Shown: positions 1 through 9,989 of the stretch, one piece after another
Layout: every line of letters begins with the position of its first letter
How positions within the stretch are numbered: position 1 is the first letter of the stretch
NCBI GenBank assembly: GCA_018398585.1
Contig: JAGTTD010000011.1
Location: 8,493,001 to 8,557,000 of the forward strand
DNA length: 64,000 nt
DNA from: Simmondsia chinensis
Taxonomy: Eukaryota; Streptophyta; Magnoliopsida; Caryophyllales; Simmondsiaceae
Direction of reading: 5' to 3'
Notes under the pieces: generated by a model
Databases searched by the model: none
Told to the model about the DNA's origin: nothing
Seen by the model: only the letters and a program-made list of their open reading frames with translations
Program-made: the position numbers and the translations under genes

Positions 1-221
1 GAGAGCCTATGGGACACCTTGGATACCATGCTTGTGAAGCACTCTACATGCCCTCAAGCAACCAAGGTTTAGAAGCTAAGTCCACCGTGGTTCTAGTATG
101 GGAATCGCTGAAACACTAAGTGAGGGCTTAAAGGCATTGCCACTCGCATGATGCATGGGGTTGTCATGGCCATGACACCATTGGTTTTCCTTTACTATGT
201 CTAGATATGAGCAGGTGCCGT

Positions 222-530
222 GTTCGTGCTTGTCAAGATGATGTCCCAGGGTCGCTGCCCAGTGTCGTGCTAGACCTTGTCTTGATCGCTGCCCAGTCGC
301 GCACCATGCCTTGTCATGACATTGTCCCGGCCTTGTCTTGGTCCGTGCCTCGGCTGTGCCCAATTCGCGTCCCTGCCGTGTCATGACATTGTCAAGCAGT
401 GTCCGAGGTCGCGCCTGAGCTTGTCCCAGCCTTGTCCAAGGTCGCGCCCTGGCCTTGTCCCAGTCCCGTGTCTAGCTCCGTGTCCCCAGCGTCCCTGCCC
501 AAGGCCGTGCCGCACCTGAGCCAGGCCAGA
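222..530. repeat. GC-rich degenerate short tandem repeat
   Basis: Variants of CTTGTCCCAGCCTTGTC, GTCGCGCC and CGTGTCATGACATTGTC recur with irregular spacing. The exact phrase TGTCATGACATTGTC appears twice, near 312 and 379. GC content is well above the surroundings. It looks like a decayed minisatellite inside the putative U3 region. Confidence 0.5.
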
Positions 531-693
531 CACTCCTTACTAGCCGTTCGAGGCGCGCCTAACTAGCCGTTGGGATTCCTTTTGCCCCCTCCCCTCTACT
601 AGCCGTTGGAAAGGAATATTTTCTAGATATTATTTGATTTTATTGATGTAATTAAGTATTTTCAAGTATTATTTTAGTATTTCTTGTATTTTC

Positions 694-701
694 TATAAAT
701 A
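694..701 (+). promoter_or_regulatory. TATA box (TATAAATA)
   Basis: TATAAATA is followed by GG and, about 60 bp downstream, by the pyrimidine-rich leader. This is the arrangement of a plant LTR promoter. It is an inference from motif and context only. Confidence 0.4.
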
Positions 702-995
702 GGCAATTGTATTCATTTTGTAATTAATCAATTGAAATATATGAAATATCTCTTCATTTCTCATCTAAATTCTCTCTTCTCATCTAATTCTACTTCTCTT
801 TCTCATCTAACTCTAATTCTTTTTCTCATCTAAACTCTAATTCTCTTTCTTTTCTCATCTAACCTCTCTTTCATTCGGCCCAAGTCTTGCACTTTGGCCG
901 TCACATCCACGAGGTTGTGACAAGGGTCCTCACTTAGCCAAAATCGTTTTTAAAGAAAATTTATCTTTTACTTTTTATTAAAATAAGTGGGAGAA

Positions 996-1583
996 TGTTG
1001 GATATTTTAATAAAAAATACTTTTCAATTATGGCTTTGAAACCTAATGTTATATAATGTTTTGACCAAATTTAAGTCTATACTAAATATTAATAATTAAT
1101 TCACATAATAGCATTTATATTAGAGATTTTGTATATTTATTTATTTGATGGTTTTGATATGGAAGATTTTAGTATAGTAGCCATTTGCATGCAACGGATA
1201 TAAACATGCAGTGCTATATAATTGCATGCTTGGCTCAAGTTGTATATATACAAAAAGAGGATAATAGTGCTTTGGCTCATGTTTTAATTTTAAAAAAAAT
1301 CTCGTTAATTTTTGGCTAAGCAAAGGTGTTGGTAAGGCTTGGCTTTCGAGGTTGTGCGGACCAAGAAAGTGTCAACAGTGGTTGGACGTTGTATCCTAGA
1401 GGCGGGGCGCTGGTACCGACTGCACCGATTTATATCCGAGAGGGACGTGAAACTGTCTTAAAGAGAGCGTGATCCATGCCTCGCTCAACTATTACATTAT
1501 TGGTACTTCGTCATCTCCACGAGTTATTGGTAATACCTTTCTACTTCATATTTTTTATAATATTTTTGTGTTTAGTTCCAACA
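996..1583 (+). repeat. LTR, probably a 3' LTR, with TGTTGGA/TCCAACA ends
   Basis: The segment starts TGTTGGA and ends TCCAACA, a perfect 7-bp terminal inverted repeat of the LTR type. A purine-rich PPT-like tract (AAGTGGGAGAA, 985-995) lies immediately upstream. A TATA-like TATATATAC lies near 1243. The length of 588 bp is normal for a plant LTR. The PPT marks it as a 3' LTR on the plus strand, with the body and 5' LTR to the left, mostly outside the window. The next five bases (TAAGG, 1584-1588) would be the target duplication; the partner copy cannot be seen. It sits directly against LINE coding sequence, so the parent element appears to have inserted into a LINE. Confidence 0.6.
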
Positions 1584-1985
1584 TAAGGTGGCCAGGAAGG
1601 AGGCAAACCAGGCATTGAGTGTGGCAAAGGCGTTAGCTTTTGAGAATGTCTGTTGGCAGTTGGACTCCAAGGAGTGTATAAGGGACATATATGAACTAGC
1701 TAAAGTGAGAGGAAAGAGGACTAGGGACTTGAATGGACGGACATGAGTCACGGATGCCGATTAAAAACTGCTCGCAAGCAAGAAAGATGGTAAGGTGAGG
1801 TGGAGTTACCTCTGCAAGTTAAATGAGAACAATGTTGTGCGTATTAACTTGAGGGAGTTGCATTTTTAAGTGTGAAATGTTGACTATCTTGACTTAATCC
1901 ATGGGGATATCACACATAGGATTCAAGCATGTCGGACGAATGGAAAATGCATTTCATATGGTTTTGACATGCGAAAGTGTTACAC
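1584..1985 (+). pseudogene. LINE (non-LTR retrotransposon) ORF2 relic
   Basis: Translation gives KEANQALSVAKALAFENVCW and then KECIRDIYELAKVRGKRTRD. This resembles the stretch between endonuclease and reverse transcriptase in plant LINEs, which carries KEGEKDIYKLAK-ARERKTRDL-like text. A second piece near 1885-1975 reads DYLDLIHGDITHRIQACRTN. It resembles the later YLGS...DVTHRIQAGW motif downstream of RT. The RT core between the two is missing, so this is an internally deleted fossil. Stops and frame breaks are present. The left end is cut by the LTR ending at 1583. The family is assigned from remembered motifs, not from a search. Confidence 0.6.
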
Positions 1986-2627
1986 CCCAAACCCACTGGA
2001 ACTGGCAGTTACACACCATTGGCTTCCTTGAGACCTACTAGGCTTTTAAACTTAACAGAAGTAATGAAATATTCAGTATTGATTATATAATGATTTTTGC
2101 TACAATTAGTATACAAGCTTGAAAGAAAACTACATATGTCCTCATATAAAAGGAAGGGAAACTAAGTCCCTTTAGTACAAAACACCTCAATTGATATAAG
2201 TCTATCTAATGGCCTGTGATCCATCTTCAAGTAGTATCTGAAACATTTTAAGAAAAACACAAAACATATGAGCTAAAGTCTCAATAAAAAAATTATCACT
2301 AACTATAAAACCAACTAAACCATAGTACTTAAAAGTCAAACCTCATTCTATTTTCCATACAAGATAATTTATTCTTGGCATAAACTCTCAATCAAATGAT
2401 TTAGAGGGAAGCTAGCCATTTCCATCGAGATACTTGACTTTCACACCGTACACCACTATGCACATCAACACTTCACCTAGCGGTTAAATTAGGCAGCCAA
2501 CCTTTCCACTGATGCACGCAACACGGTCTACCATTCCAAAAATAACTTTTGACATACTATGGTTATTCTCTTACTTTCCCATTTAATGGATGTAAAACTC
2601 ATTGTTTTCCAATATTATTTCAAAGTC
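1986..2627. other. Unassigned AT-rich sequence
   Basis: There is no gene or recognisable repeat boundary here. The phrase TGTTACACCCCAAACCC near 1978 resembles the start of some gypsy LTRs, but no end or partner was found. The segment is the left target flank of the copia array that begins at 2633. Confidence 0.3.
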
Positions 2628-2632
2628 TCAAG
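2628..2632. repeat. Left TSD (TCAAG) of copia array
   Basis: TCAAG lies directly before the first LTR and recurs at 15438-15442, directly after the last LTR. A 5-bp duplication is the standard copia integration footprint. Confidence 0.8.
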
Positions 2633-3718
2633 TGTTATAATAATAATGTGAACAGCACAACTGCAGTGGGAAATACAACAAAAAATCTAGCGAAAATATG
2701 GCAAAAATACTGCAAAACATTACAGCGAAAATTCGCAAGGATAATGCAGTAAAATAATCTATTAATTATTGTAAATTAAACTAGAGATTAAACTAAAAAT
2801 TGCAGAAAAATAGTAAAATAATGCTATGTTTAAATCTCAGTAAAATACAGTAAAATGCTGTAAAATTTCTAGAAACTTTCGGTAAAATATCGCAGAGAAT
2901 CTCAGTAATATTGTAACTAAATTGCAGTAAGATTGAGCAAAAATTATAGCGGAAAAAACCTAAACAAAGCAATCAAATAATACGAAAAGGTGGAGAGATT
3001 GAGCACAATACCGAAGATACTGTGCCGTGGGAAAATACCAATGTCCCAAAAGATGATTTCGCCGCTGCTCCGATGCAAACAGCTGTATCGGCGGCTGTCC
3101 TCCAGGATTAACATGGTCTGACTATTAAAGTGCACTCGTTAAACGTCAGGTAGGAGAGCTCAAGAACTTTGCTCTAGTATATTTTGAGAGAGAGAAGAAG
3201 TCGAAGATAGGAAAATAAGTAAGATAAGGAGAACTGTTGATTCTTTTTATTTTTTATTTTTTTAATGATTAAGCATATGTCAATCCCCTATTTATACAAA
3301 TTTGCAGTAGTTAAAAGCAAAAGAATTAGCTATAGTAATGGGCTCAAAGTTAAACTTTTGCATTAATGTCAAAAGCAATGTTCTAAAATGGAAAAGGCAT
3401 TAATCAGCTGCTAAATCAAAATGTTTAAACGAAAATATAACAACGGTAATAGTTTTTCCGCCGTTGAGAAAAACATCACCCACACCCACACCCACACCCA
3501 CTCCCGAGCATAGCACAACGAGCAGGCGGGCAGGCGAGCAGGCGGCGCGTGCGCGCGAGTGTGATTTCCATTCTCTCACCCATGATGTAATTCAATGGAT
3601 AATTTTAACAAGTACATATATAAACCCAAATAACCTTCCCTCTTTTGTCTATGTGGGATTTGGCTTTATATTTTCCCTTGTAGTTACTACTTAGCTTGCT
3701 TGTATCATTTTTTCAACA
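2633..3718 (-). repeat. LTR A (left, outer)
   Basis: The ends are TG...CA; in minus sense it starts TGTTGAAAAAATGATACAAGC. It aligns along its length with LTRs B and C. It contains a CCCACA microsatellite (3478-3502) and, on the minus strand, a TATA-like TTTATATATG (about 3615-3624) behind a CCCACATAG motif typical of copia U3. At 1086 bp it is a little longer than B and C. Confidence 0.82.
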
Positions 3719-3732
3719 ATCCCCTACAAAGG
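3719..3732 (-). promoter_or_regulatory. PPT of internal region 1
   Basis: In minus sense, CCTTTGTAGGGGAT lies immediately before the LTR start TGTTG. It is a short purine-rich tract in the right place to prime plus-strand DNA. Confidence 0.6.
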
Positions 3733-4309
3733 ATACAAGCATAGAAGAGGAAGAAAGATAGATTGGGCAAAAGGAGTCTATTTTTTCAGTGCCGATGTCT
3801 CGTGACTTGAATCATCACCTAGTGTAACCCAAATTTAAGTCCAACATCTTGCAAGGTGATTTTTGTCTTGAACCTTGCAAGAGATTGTACAGTTCTCCAC
3901 TTGGACACATACCAAACTCAAGATCTTGACAACTTCTGCAATTTGGCACGTGTTGTCGGCCATGCGCTTGTCCTGGATATTCATAGGCACTCTAGAAGGC
4001 AAGTCTTAAACCTTCATAGGGAACAACCACACTCCCACACCCTATATAGGTGGATCCCATCAAGTGTGTGTTACCGCACACCACCAAACATATAGATATA
4101 GGTCCACTAAGAGCTAAGCCTAAACCTTACCCCTTGGCAATATACAGACAGTGTCCATCAAGTGCAAGCCTTGCTTACACCACCAAACATGTCTATAGAC
4201 CCGTCTCCGCACGGTCACACTATAGGGAGGGACAACATAAAACACAGTGCATTCCTTGAATGAAACTATGACTTTTCACATTGAACATGTTAACACCAGG
4301 TTGGATACA
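3733..4309 (-). other. 3' untranslated part of internal region 1
   Basis: This lies between the RNase H end and the PPT, with no domain in it. It matches 9312-9990 in internal 2 along its length, apart from small indels. It contains two diverged copies of a segment with CCCATCAAGTGTGTGTTACCGCACAC- or GTCCATCAAGTGCAAGCCTTGC-like text (about 4050-4200). Confidence 0.5.
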
Positions 4310-7300
4310 TTATAATTTATTCATGTATAAACTGTAATCCCATCCCCCTCGGTGTTTCTACAATCATTTTATGACAAGGGCCTTTTGTTAATGGATCCGC
4401 AAGATTCTTTTCAGACCTCGCATAGTCCAGTGATATTACTCCACTTTTTATAAGATCCTTCACAATCTTATACCTGAGACGAATGTGTCTTCTCTTGCCA
4501 TTATAAACTTGGTTCTTTGCTACATCAATGCAGATTAACTGTCACAGTAAAGTGATACTGATAGAGTTGGAAGCCGTCACAATGGCAAGTTTCCCAATAA
4601 ACTTCTTAGCCACTCGGCTTCACGACCTACCAACTCAAGAGCAATGGACTCAGATTCCATAGTAGATGTAGCAATACAAGATTGCTTAAGGGATTTCCAA
4701 GATTTTATACCTCCGGCTAGTGTGAATACATGTCCACTAGTGGAATTAATTTCGTCATTATCAGACACCCGATTGGGGTCACAACATCCCTTTAAAACAG
4801 CGGAAAACTTTTCGAAGTGAAGTCCCCAATCCATAGTTCCTTACAAATATTTAAGCAATCTTTTTAATGTGTTCCAGTACTCTTGATTAGGATTATGTGT
4901 ATATCTACTGAGTGTACTTACAGCATATGCTATGTCAGGTCTAGTACAGTTTATCAAAAATATAACACTATTAATTATTTTGGCATACTCAGATTGGCAC
5001 ATAGTAACACCTTTATATTTAGTTAAATGTACACTGGGTTCATAAGGCGTTCTTATAGAATCAGTATTAAACATGTTAAACTTTCTAAGTATCTTACTCA
5101 ACATAGAGAGACAGATTTAGGCTTATGCCTTTGGGAGTTTTCACAATTTTAGCTCCTAAAATCACATCTGCCTCACCCATATTTTTCATATCAAATTTAG
5201 AGTATAGAAAGTTTTTTTGTTTTACTGACAACATTAAAGTTCATGCCAAATATCAGCATATCATCAACATAAAGAAAAACTATTACACATTCATTTGAAT
5301 CGGACTTAGAATACACACAAGAATCATTACTATTTAAAAGAAAATTATTAGCTAATAGCATGCTATTAAATTTCTCATGCCACTATTTGGGTGCCTGTTT
5401 GAGACCGTATAGAGATTTTACAAGTTTACGGACTTTCTTTTCATTATCAGGGACAACCAAAGCCTCAAGTTGTTCCATGTAAATCTCTTCGTCTAGATCA
5501 TCATTAAGAAATGCAGTTTTGACATCCATTTGAGGCATTACTAAATCATGAATAGACACAAGGGTAATCAAGGTTCTAATCGTGGCTATTTTAGCTATAG
5601 GTGAATAAGTGTCAAAATAGTCAACTCCCTTTTTCTGGGCGTAACCCTTAGTCACTAATCTTGCCTTAAACTTGTCTATTGTCCCATCAACCTTCATATT
5701 TCTTCTGAAGACCCACTTACAACCAATTGGTTTACATCCTCTAGGAAGGTCTACCAGTTCCCATGTGTGATTGTTTAGGATTGATTCTTGTTCGCTATTA
5801 ATAGCGTCTTTCCAAAAGGTTGAGTGAATTGATCTCACAACCTCATCATAGGTTTTGGAGTCTTCCTCTAACATATAGATAGTTACAATTTCTTCATTTA
5901 TGGAGCTATCTTCTTCTAGAAAAGTAGTAAAAAAATCAGGTCCAAAGCTAGATTTTTTCCTAGCTCTTTTACTCCTTCAAATTTCAAGAGTGTTTGTATC
6001 GTTAGTATGATCACGGTTAACAATTACAGTATCAAAAGGCAACTAGGAGGTTGTGCATCATTAAATTTCAATGTAAATACATGTTCAAAGAATTCAGTAT
6101 CTCTAGATGCCATAATGCTACCACATGCATATGAATTATTAGATCCCTTGACTAAAAATTGATAAGCAGCACTGTAAAAAGCATACCCGATAAAAATAGA
6201 ATAAACAGTCTTATGTCAAATTTTACTTTGTTTAAAGTTAGGTAATCCAACCTTGTCTAGACACCCCCACGCTTCCAAGTATTTTAGATTAGGAGCTTAA
6301 CCTTTCCATATTTCGTATGAGGTTTTATCTAATTTTTTTTTTATGTGGAACTCTATTTAGCACATGACAAGCAAATAATATTGCTTCCCCCCACATGTTA
6401 TCAAGTATTCCAGGATTAAAAAGCATAGCATTCACCTTGCTCTTTAATGTTCGATTTTTTCTTTCAGTGATATAGTAAGATTGTGGGTAGTAAGGAGGAC
6501 TTCGCTCATGTATTATTCCATTACCATCACAAAATTTTTCCAGTGAAGTTGGGTCACATTCTCCTCCTCTATCGGACCTAACTCTTTTTATTTTTCTTCC
6601 TAACTGATTTTCTACTTGAGCTTTGTATTTTAAAAACATTTCTTCTGCTTCATCTTTAGTGCTGAGGAGATATACCATTGAGTATCCAAAGTAATCATCT
6701 GTAAAGGTCATGTAGTATTTTTTTTTTTTACCTCGACTCATTTGGCTTTTAAAGTCTTCTTAAGTGACTACGAACTAGCTCAAGATGATCTAATTGCCTC
6801 TCAATGGACATAAAGGGATTTTTAGCATATTTAGCTTCTACACATACTTCACATTTATTAAAGTTGGTACCACTAAAGTTAGGAATCATGTTTATTTTCT
6901 TAAGTCGTTTAATTGACTAAGCATTTATGTGTCCTAAGCGAGCATGCCACAATTCAAGAGACTCAATAAGATAAGCAGAAGAGCTACCAACATTATTATT
7001 CATGTAAACAGTGTCAAGACCAATTAGGCCATTATTACAAAATCCCTTTCCACAAATTCCCCATTCCTAGTTAGAATTAGTTTGCTTGAGTCAAAAGATA
7101 GTTTCAAACCAGCTTTAATTGAAAGGCTAGAAATCAGATTCCTACACATTTCAAACACATGCAGCACATTTGTTAAAGTAAGAAATGTTACAAAAGTAAG
7201 TTTAATGAAATATACCCCTTTTTTGAGGATAGGTGCTGCTGTAGAATTACCCATGTAAACTACCTCTCCATAAGTCATTTTCTAGTATGCCTGGAACATG

Positions 7301-7390
7301 TTTCGGATTGTGCAGATGTGCCTGGTAGCCTCGGCATCCACGATCCACTCAATCATATTGTTCCCCAGGTTCAGCTCTGAAACAACCCAA
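4310..7390 (-). pseudogene. Copia pol relic, internal region 1 (PR-IN-RT-RH)
   Basis: In minus order: protease and linker (7278-7024, GEVVYMGNSTAAPILKKG), GAG-preINT (about 6960-6900, LELWHARLGHINA), and the integrase core (6741-6325). The integrase shows FTDDYFGYSMVYLLS, RVRSDRGGECDP and a damaged ERKNRTLK region. Reverse transcriptase follows (5874-5140), with KWVFRRNMKVDGTIDKFKAR, DVKTAFLNDDLDEEIYMEQ and an intact YVDD box (codons 5271-5260). The RT thumb and RNase H are at 5104-4577, and the RNase H tail (YARSEKNLADPL-like) reaches about 4330. Many stops and frameshifts break it, including stops in the YLKGT and LKQAPKQW regions. Plant copia gag-pol is normally one frame, so this copy cannot make a full polyprotein. 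Confidence 0.85.
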
Positions 7391-7399
7391 CGATGGTCT

Positions 7400-8241
7400 C
7401 TGTCTCTACAAGGTGAGCCTTATGCTTTGGGTCTTTGGTCTGGTTGCTTTTGCTTCTACAATCTTTGACCACATGTCCACGTTTTCCACAGTAAAAGCAA
7501 TCTTCGAGAAATTTGTCATTTGACTTTTGAATCTTTCCACTAGGTTGAAGTTTGAATGATGCTTCTTTCCCTTATTCTTAAACCTGTTATATACACTAGG
7601 CCTTGCATGTACAATATTAGCTTTAGAAAAATCTGAATATGAGTGCCTCCTGTCCTTAAGCCTATGTCTTCTTCGATTTTCTAGTGATTGATTAACTCCT
7701 CTAATGTCAGGCCCTTCTTTTTATGCATAAACAAATTTCTATAGTCCTTTCAAGAAGGTGAAATTTTTTCAATTAAAACATAGGATTGAGTAATATCGCA
7801 AATTTTAAGGCTTTCTGACAAGAGAGTAGTTACTATGTTTTCATATTCATGGACTTAATCAATTATTAATTTATTGTCCATGAATTTAAAATCTAGCCAC
7901 TTGCTAACCGCATATTTTCTAGTCTCTGCATCATCACCTCCATATTTTTTCTGTACGAAATCTCAAATTTTCTTTGATGAGTCTAATTTTACATATATAT
8001 CAAAGAGACTATCACTCATATAATGTAATAAGTTACCCCTACAGGTTTAGTTGTCTGCAGTGAATTTTTCTTCATAAGCATTTTTCTCATTTTCACCTTC
8101 AGGTTCCTTTTTCTCATAGAGTACATAATCTATATTAATTTGTTCTCGGTAAAATAAAATTTTTTGAAACCACCTCTTATAATTCTTCTCATCAACGGGC
8201 TCAACTTTAGACATGTTGGGAAACAGTAATTTGGTTGCCAT
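7400..8241 (-). pseudogene. Copia gag relic, internal region 1
   Basis: It starts at an ATG (codon 8241-8239) about 40 bp inside the LTR boundary: MATKLLFPNMSKVEPVDEKN, then YKRWFQKILFYREQINIDYV. This is the copia gag fold that begins with a short Met-Ala-Thr/Ser leader and a WFQK-like core. An in-frame stop follows at 8047. Downstream frames keep KWLDFKFMDNKLIIDQV-like text and a complete CCHC knuckle, CFYCGKRGHVVKDC (about 7500-7450). The equivalent knuckle in internal 2 has lost its last cysteine. Several stops make it non-functional as it stands. Confidence 0.75.
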
Positions 8242-8282
8242 ATTTAAGTATAGATATGTAAAACTTAAATCATCTTTTAGAT

Positions 8283-9297
8283 TGTTATAATAATAATGAA
8301 AATAGTACAACTGCAGCGAAAACTACAGAGAAAAATACAGCAAAAATGCTGTAAAAGAATACAACAAAAATTAGCAATGATAATGCAGTAAAAAAAGTTT
8401 GTTAATTATTGTAAATTAAACTGAAAATTGCAGAAAAATAGTAAAATAATGTTGCATTTAAATCTCAGTAAAATGTAGTAAAAAATGCTATAAAATTTCA
8501 TAAAACAATTGAGCAGAATATCTCAAAGGATCTCAGTAATATTGAAACTAAACTGCAGTAAGATTGAACAAATATTCCAGTGGAAAAACGCAATGGAGTA
8601 CCTAAAAAAATCAAATAATACGAAAAGGTGGAGAGATTGAACACAATACCGAAAATACCCTGCCGTGGGAAAATACCACTATCCTAAATGTTGATTTCGC
8701 CGCTGCTCTGATGCAAATAGCTGTATTGGCGACAGTCCTCCATGATTAACACGGTTCAACTATTAACTTTGCCCAAGTATATTTTGAGAGAGAAGATGTC
8801 AAAGAGAGGAAAAGAGGTAAGATAAGGAGAGTTGTTGATTCTTTTTTTTTATTTTTTTTATGATTAAGCACTATGTCAATCCCTTATTTATACAAATATG
8901 CAATAGGTAAAGGCAAAAGAATTAGCTGTAGTAATGGGCTCAAGGTTAAACACTTGCAGTAATGTCAAAAGCAACGTTCTAAAATGGTAAAGGCAATAAT
9001 CCGCTAGTAAATCAAAACATTTAAATGGTCATATAACAACGATAGCAGTTTTTTCGAAAAATAAATATACCCGTTGAGAAAAAGATCACCCACACCCACG
9101 CCCGAACACGGCATGGCAAGCGGGCGGCGGGCATTCATTTGTGGTTTCCATTCTCTCACCCATGACCCAATTCAAAGGGTAGTATTAACAAATACATATA
9201 TAAACCCAAATAATCTCCCATCTTTTGTCTATGTGGGATTTGGCTTTATATTTTCCTTGTAGTTACTACTTAGCTTGCCTGTATCTTTGTTCCAACA
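8283..9297 (-). repeat. LTR B (middle, shared)
   Basis: It begins TGTTATAATAATAATG and ends TTCCAACA, like A and C. In minus sense it is both the 3' LTR of internal 2 (its PPT at 9298-9311 abuts it) and the 5' LTR of internal 1 (gag ATG 40 bp further on). No 5-bp duplication flanks it (AGATT on the left, ATCTC on the right), as expected for an LTR that joins two internal regions. Length 1015 bp. Confidence 0.82.
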
Positions 9298-9311
9298 ATC
9301 TCTCACAAACG
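9298..9311 (-). promoter_or_regulatory. PPT of internal region 2
   Basis: In minus sense, CGTTTGTGAGAGAT lies directly before the TGTTGGAACA start of LTR B. It corresponds to the tract at 3719-3732. Confidence 0.55.
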
Positions 9312-9989
9312 ATACAATTATAGAAGAAAAAGAAACATAGATTGGGCAAAGGGAGTTTAATTTTTCAGTGTCTATGTCTTGCGACTTGAATTGTCACCTA
9401 GTGTAACCCATGTTTAGGACCAACATCTTGCAAGGTGATTTTCGTCTTGAACCTCACAAGGGATTGTACAGTCTTCCACTTGGACACATACCAAACTCAA
9501 GATCTCGGCAACTCCTATGATTTGGCTCATTTTATTGGCCATGCGCTCGTCCTAGATATTCATAGGTGCTCTAGAAGGCAAGTCTTAAACCTTCATAGGG
9601 AGCGGCCAAACTCCCACACTTCCACATCTATATAGGTGGATCCCATCAAGTATGTGTTACCGCACGCCACCAAACATATTGATATGGGTCCATTAAGAGC
9701 TAAAGCTCAACTACATACAGTGCCCATCAAGTGTAAGCCTTGCTTACACCACAAAACATATAGCTATAAACTCGTCTCCACACTGTCACACCATAAGGAG
9801 GGACAACATAAAACACAGTCCATTTCTTGAATGAAACTATGACTTTTCAGATTGAACCTGCTAAGAACAGGTTGGATACATCACAATTTATTCATGTATA
9901 GACTTTAATCCCATCTCCCTCGATGTTTTTACAATCATTTTATGACAAAGGACTTTCGTCAATGGACAAGATTCTGTACAAACTTCACG
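9312..9989 (-). other. 3' untranslated part of internal region 2
   Basis: It aligns with 3733-4309 of internal 1. There is no protein domain; the short open frames here are chance. It serves as a neutral alignment track for measuring divergence between the two array members. Confidence 0.5.

Larger units (their letters stand above)
1..960 (+). repeat. LTR-like promoter segment (left edge)
   Basis: A GC-rich block (about 230-530) is followed by three CTAGCCGTT motifs (about 541-607). After these come an AT-rich stretch, a TATA box, and a pyrimidine-rich leader that repeats TCTCATCTAA several times (about 755-870). This U3-TATA-R/U5 order, with a very similar TCTCATCTAAACTCTC leader, recurs in the LTRs at 41719-42147 and 45492-45920. 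I therefore infer an LTR or LTR-derived segment. Its left end is outside the window and no matching partner is visible. No convincing protein is encoded; the open frames here sit in the repetitive GC-rich part. Confidence 0.35.

Noticed and set aside
316..519. Open frame rich in Pro, Cys and Arg
   Set aside because: It is an artefact of the GC-rich short repeat; both strands are open and no domain is seen.
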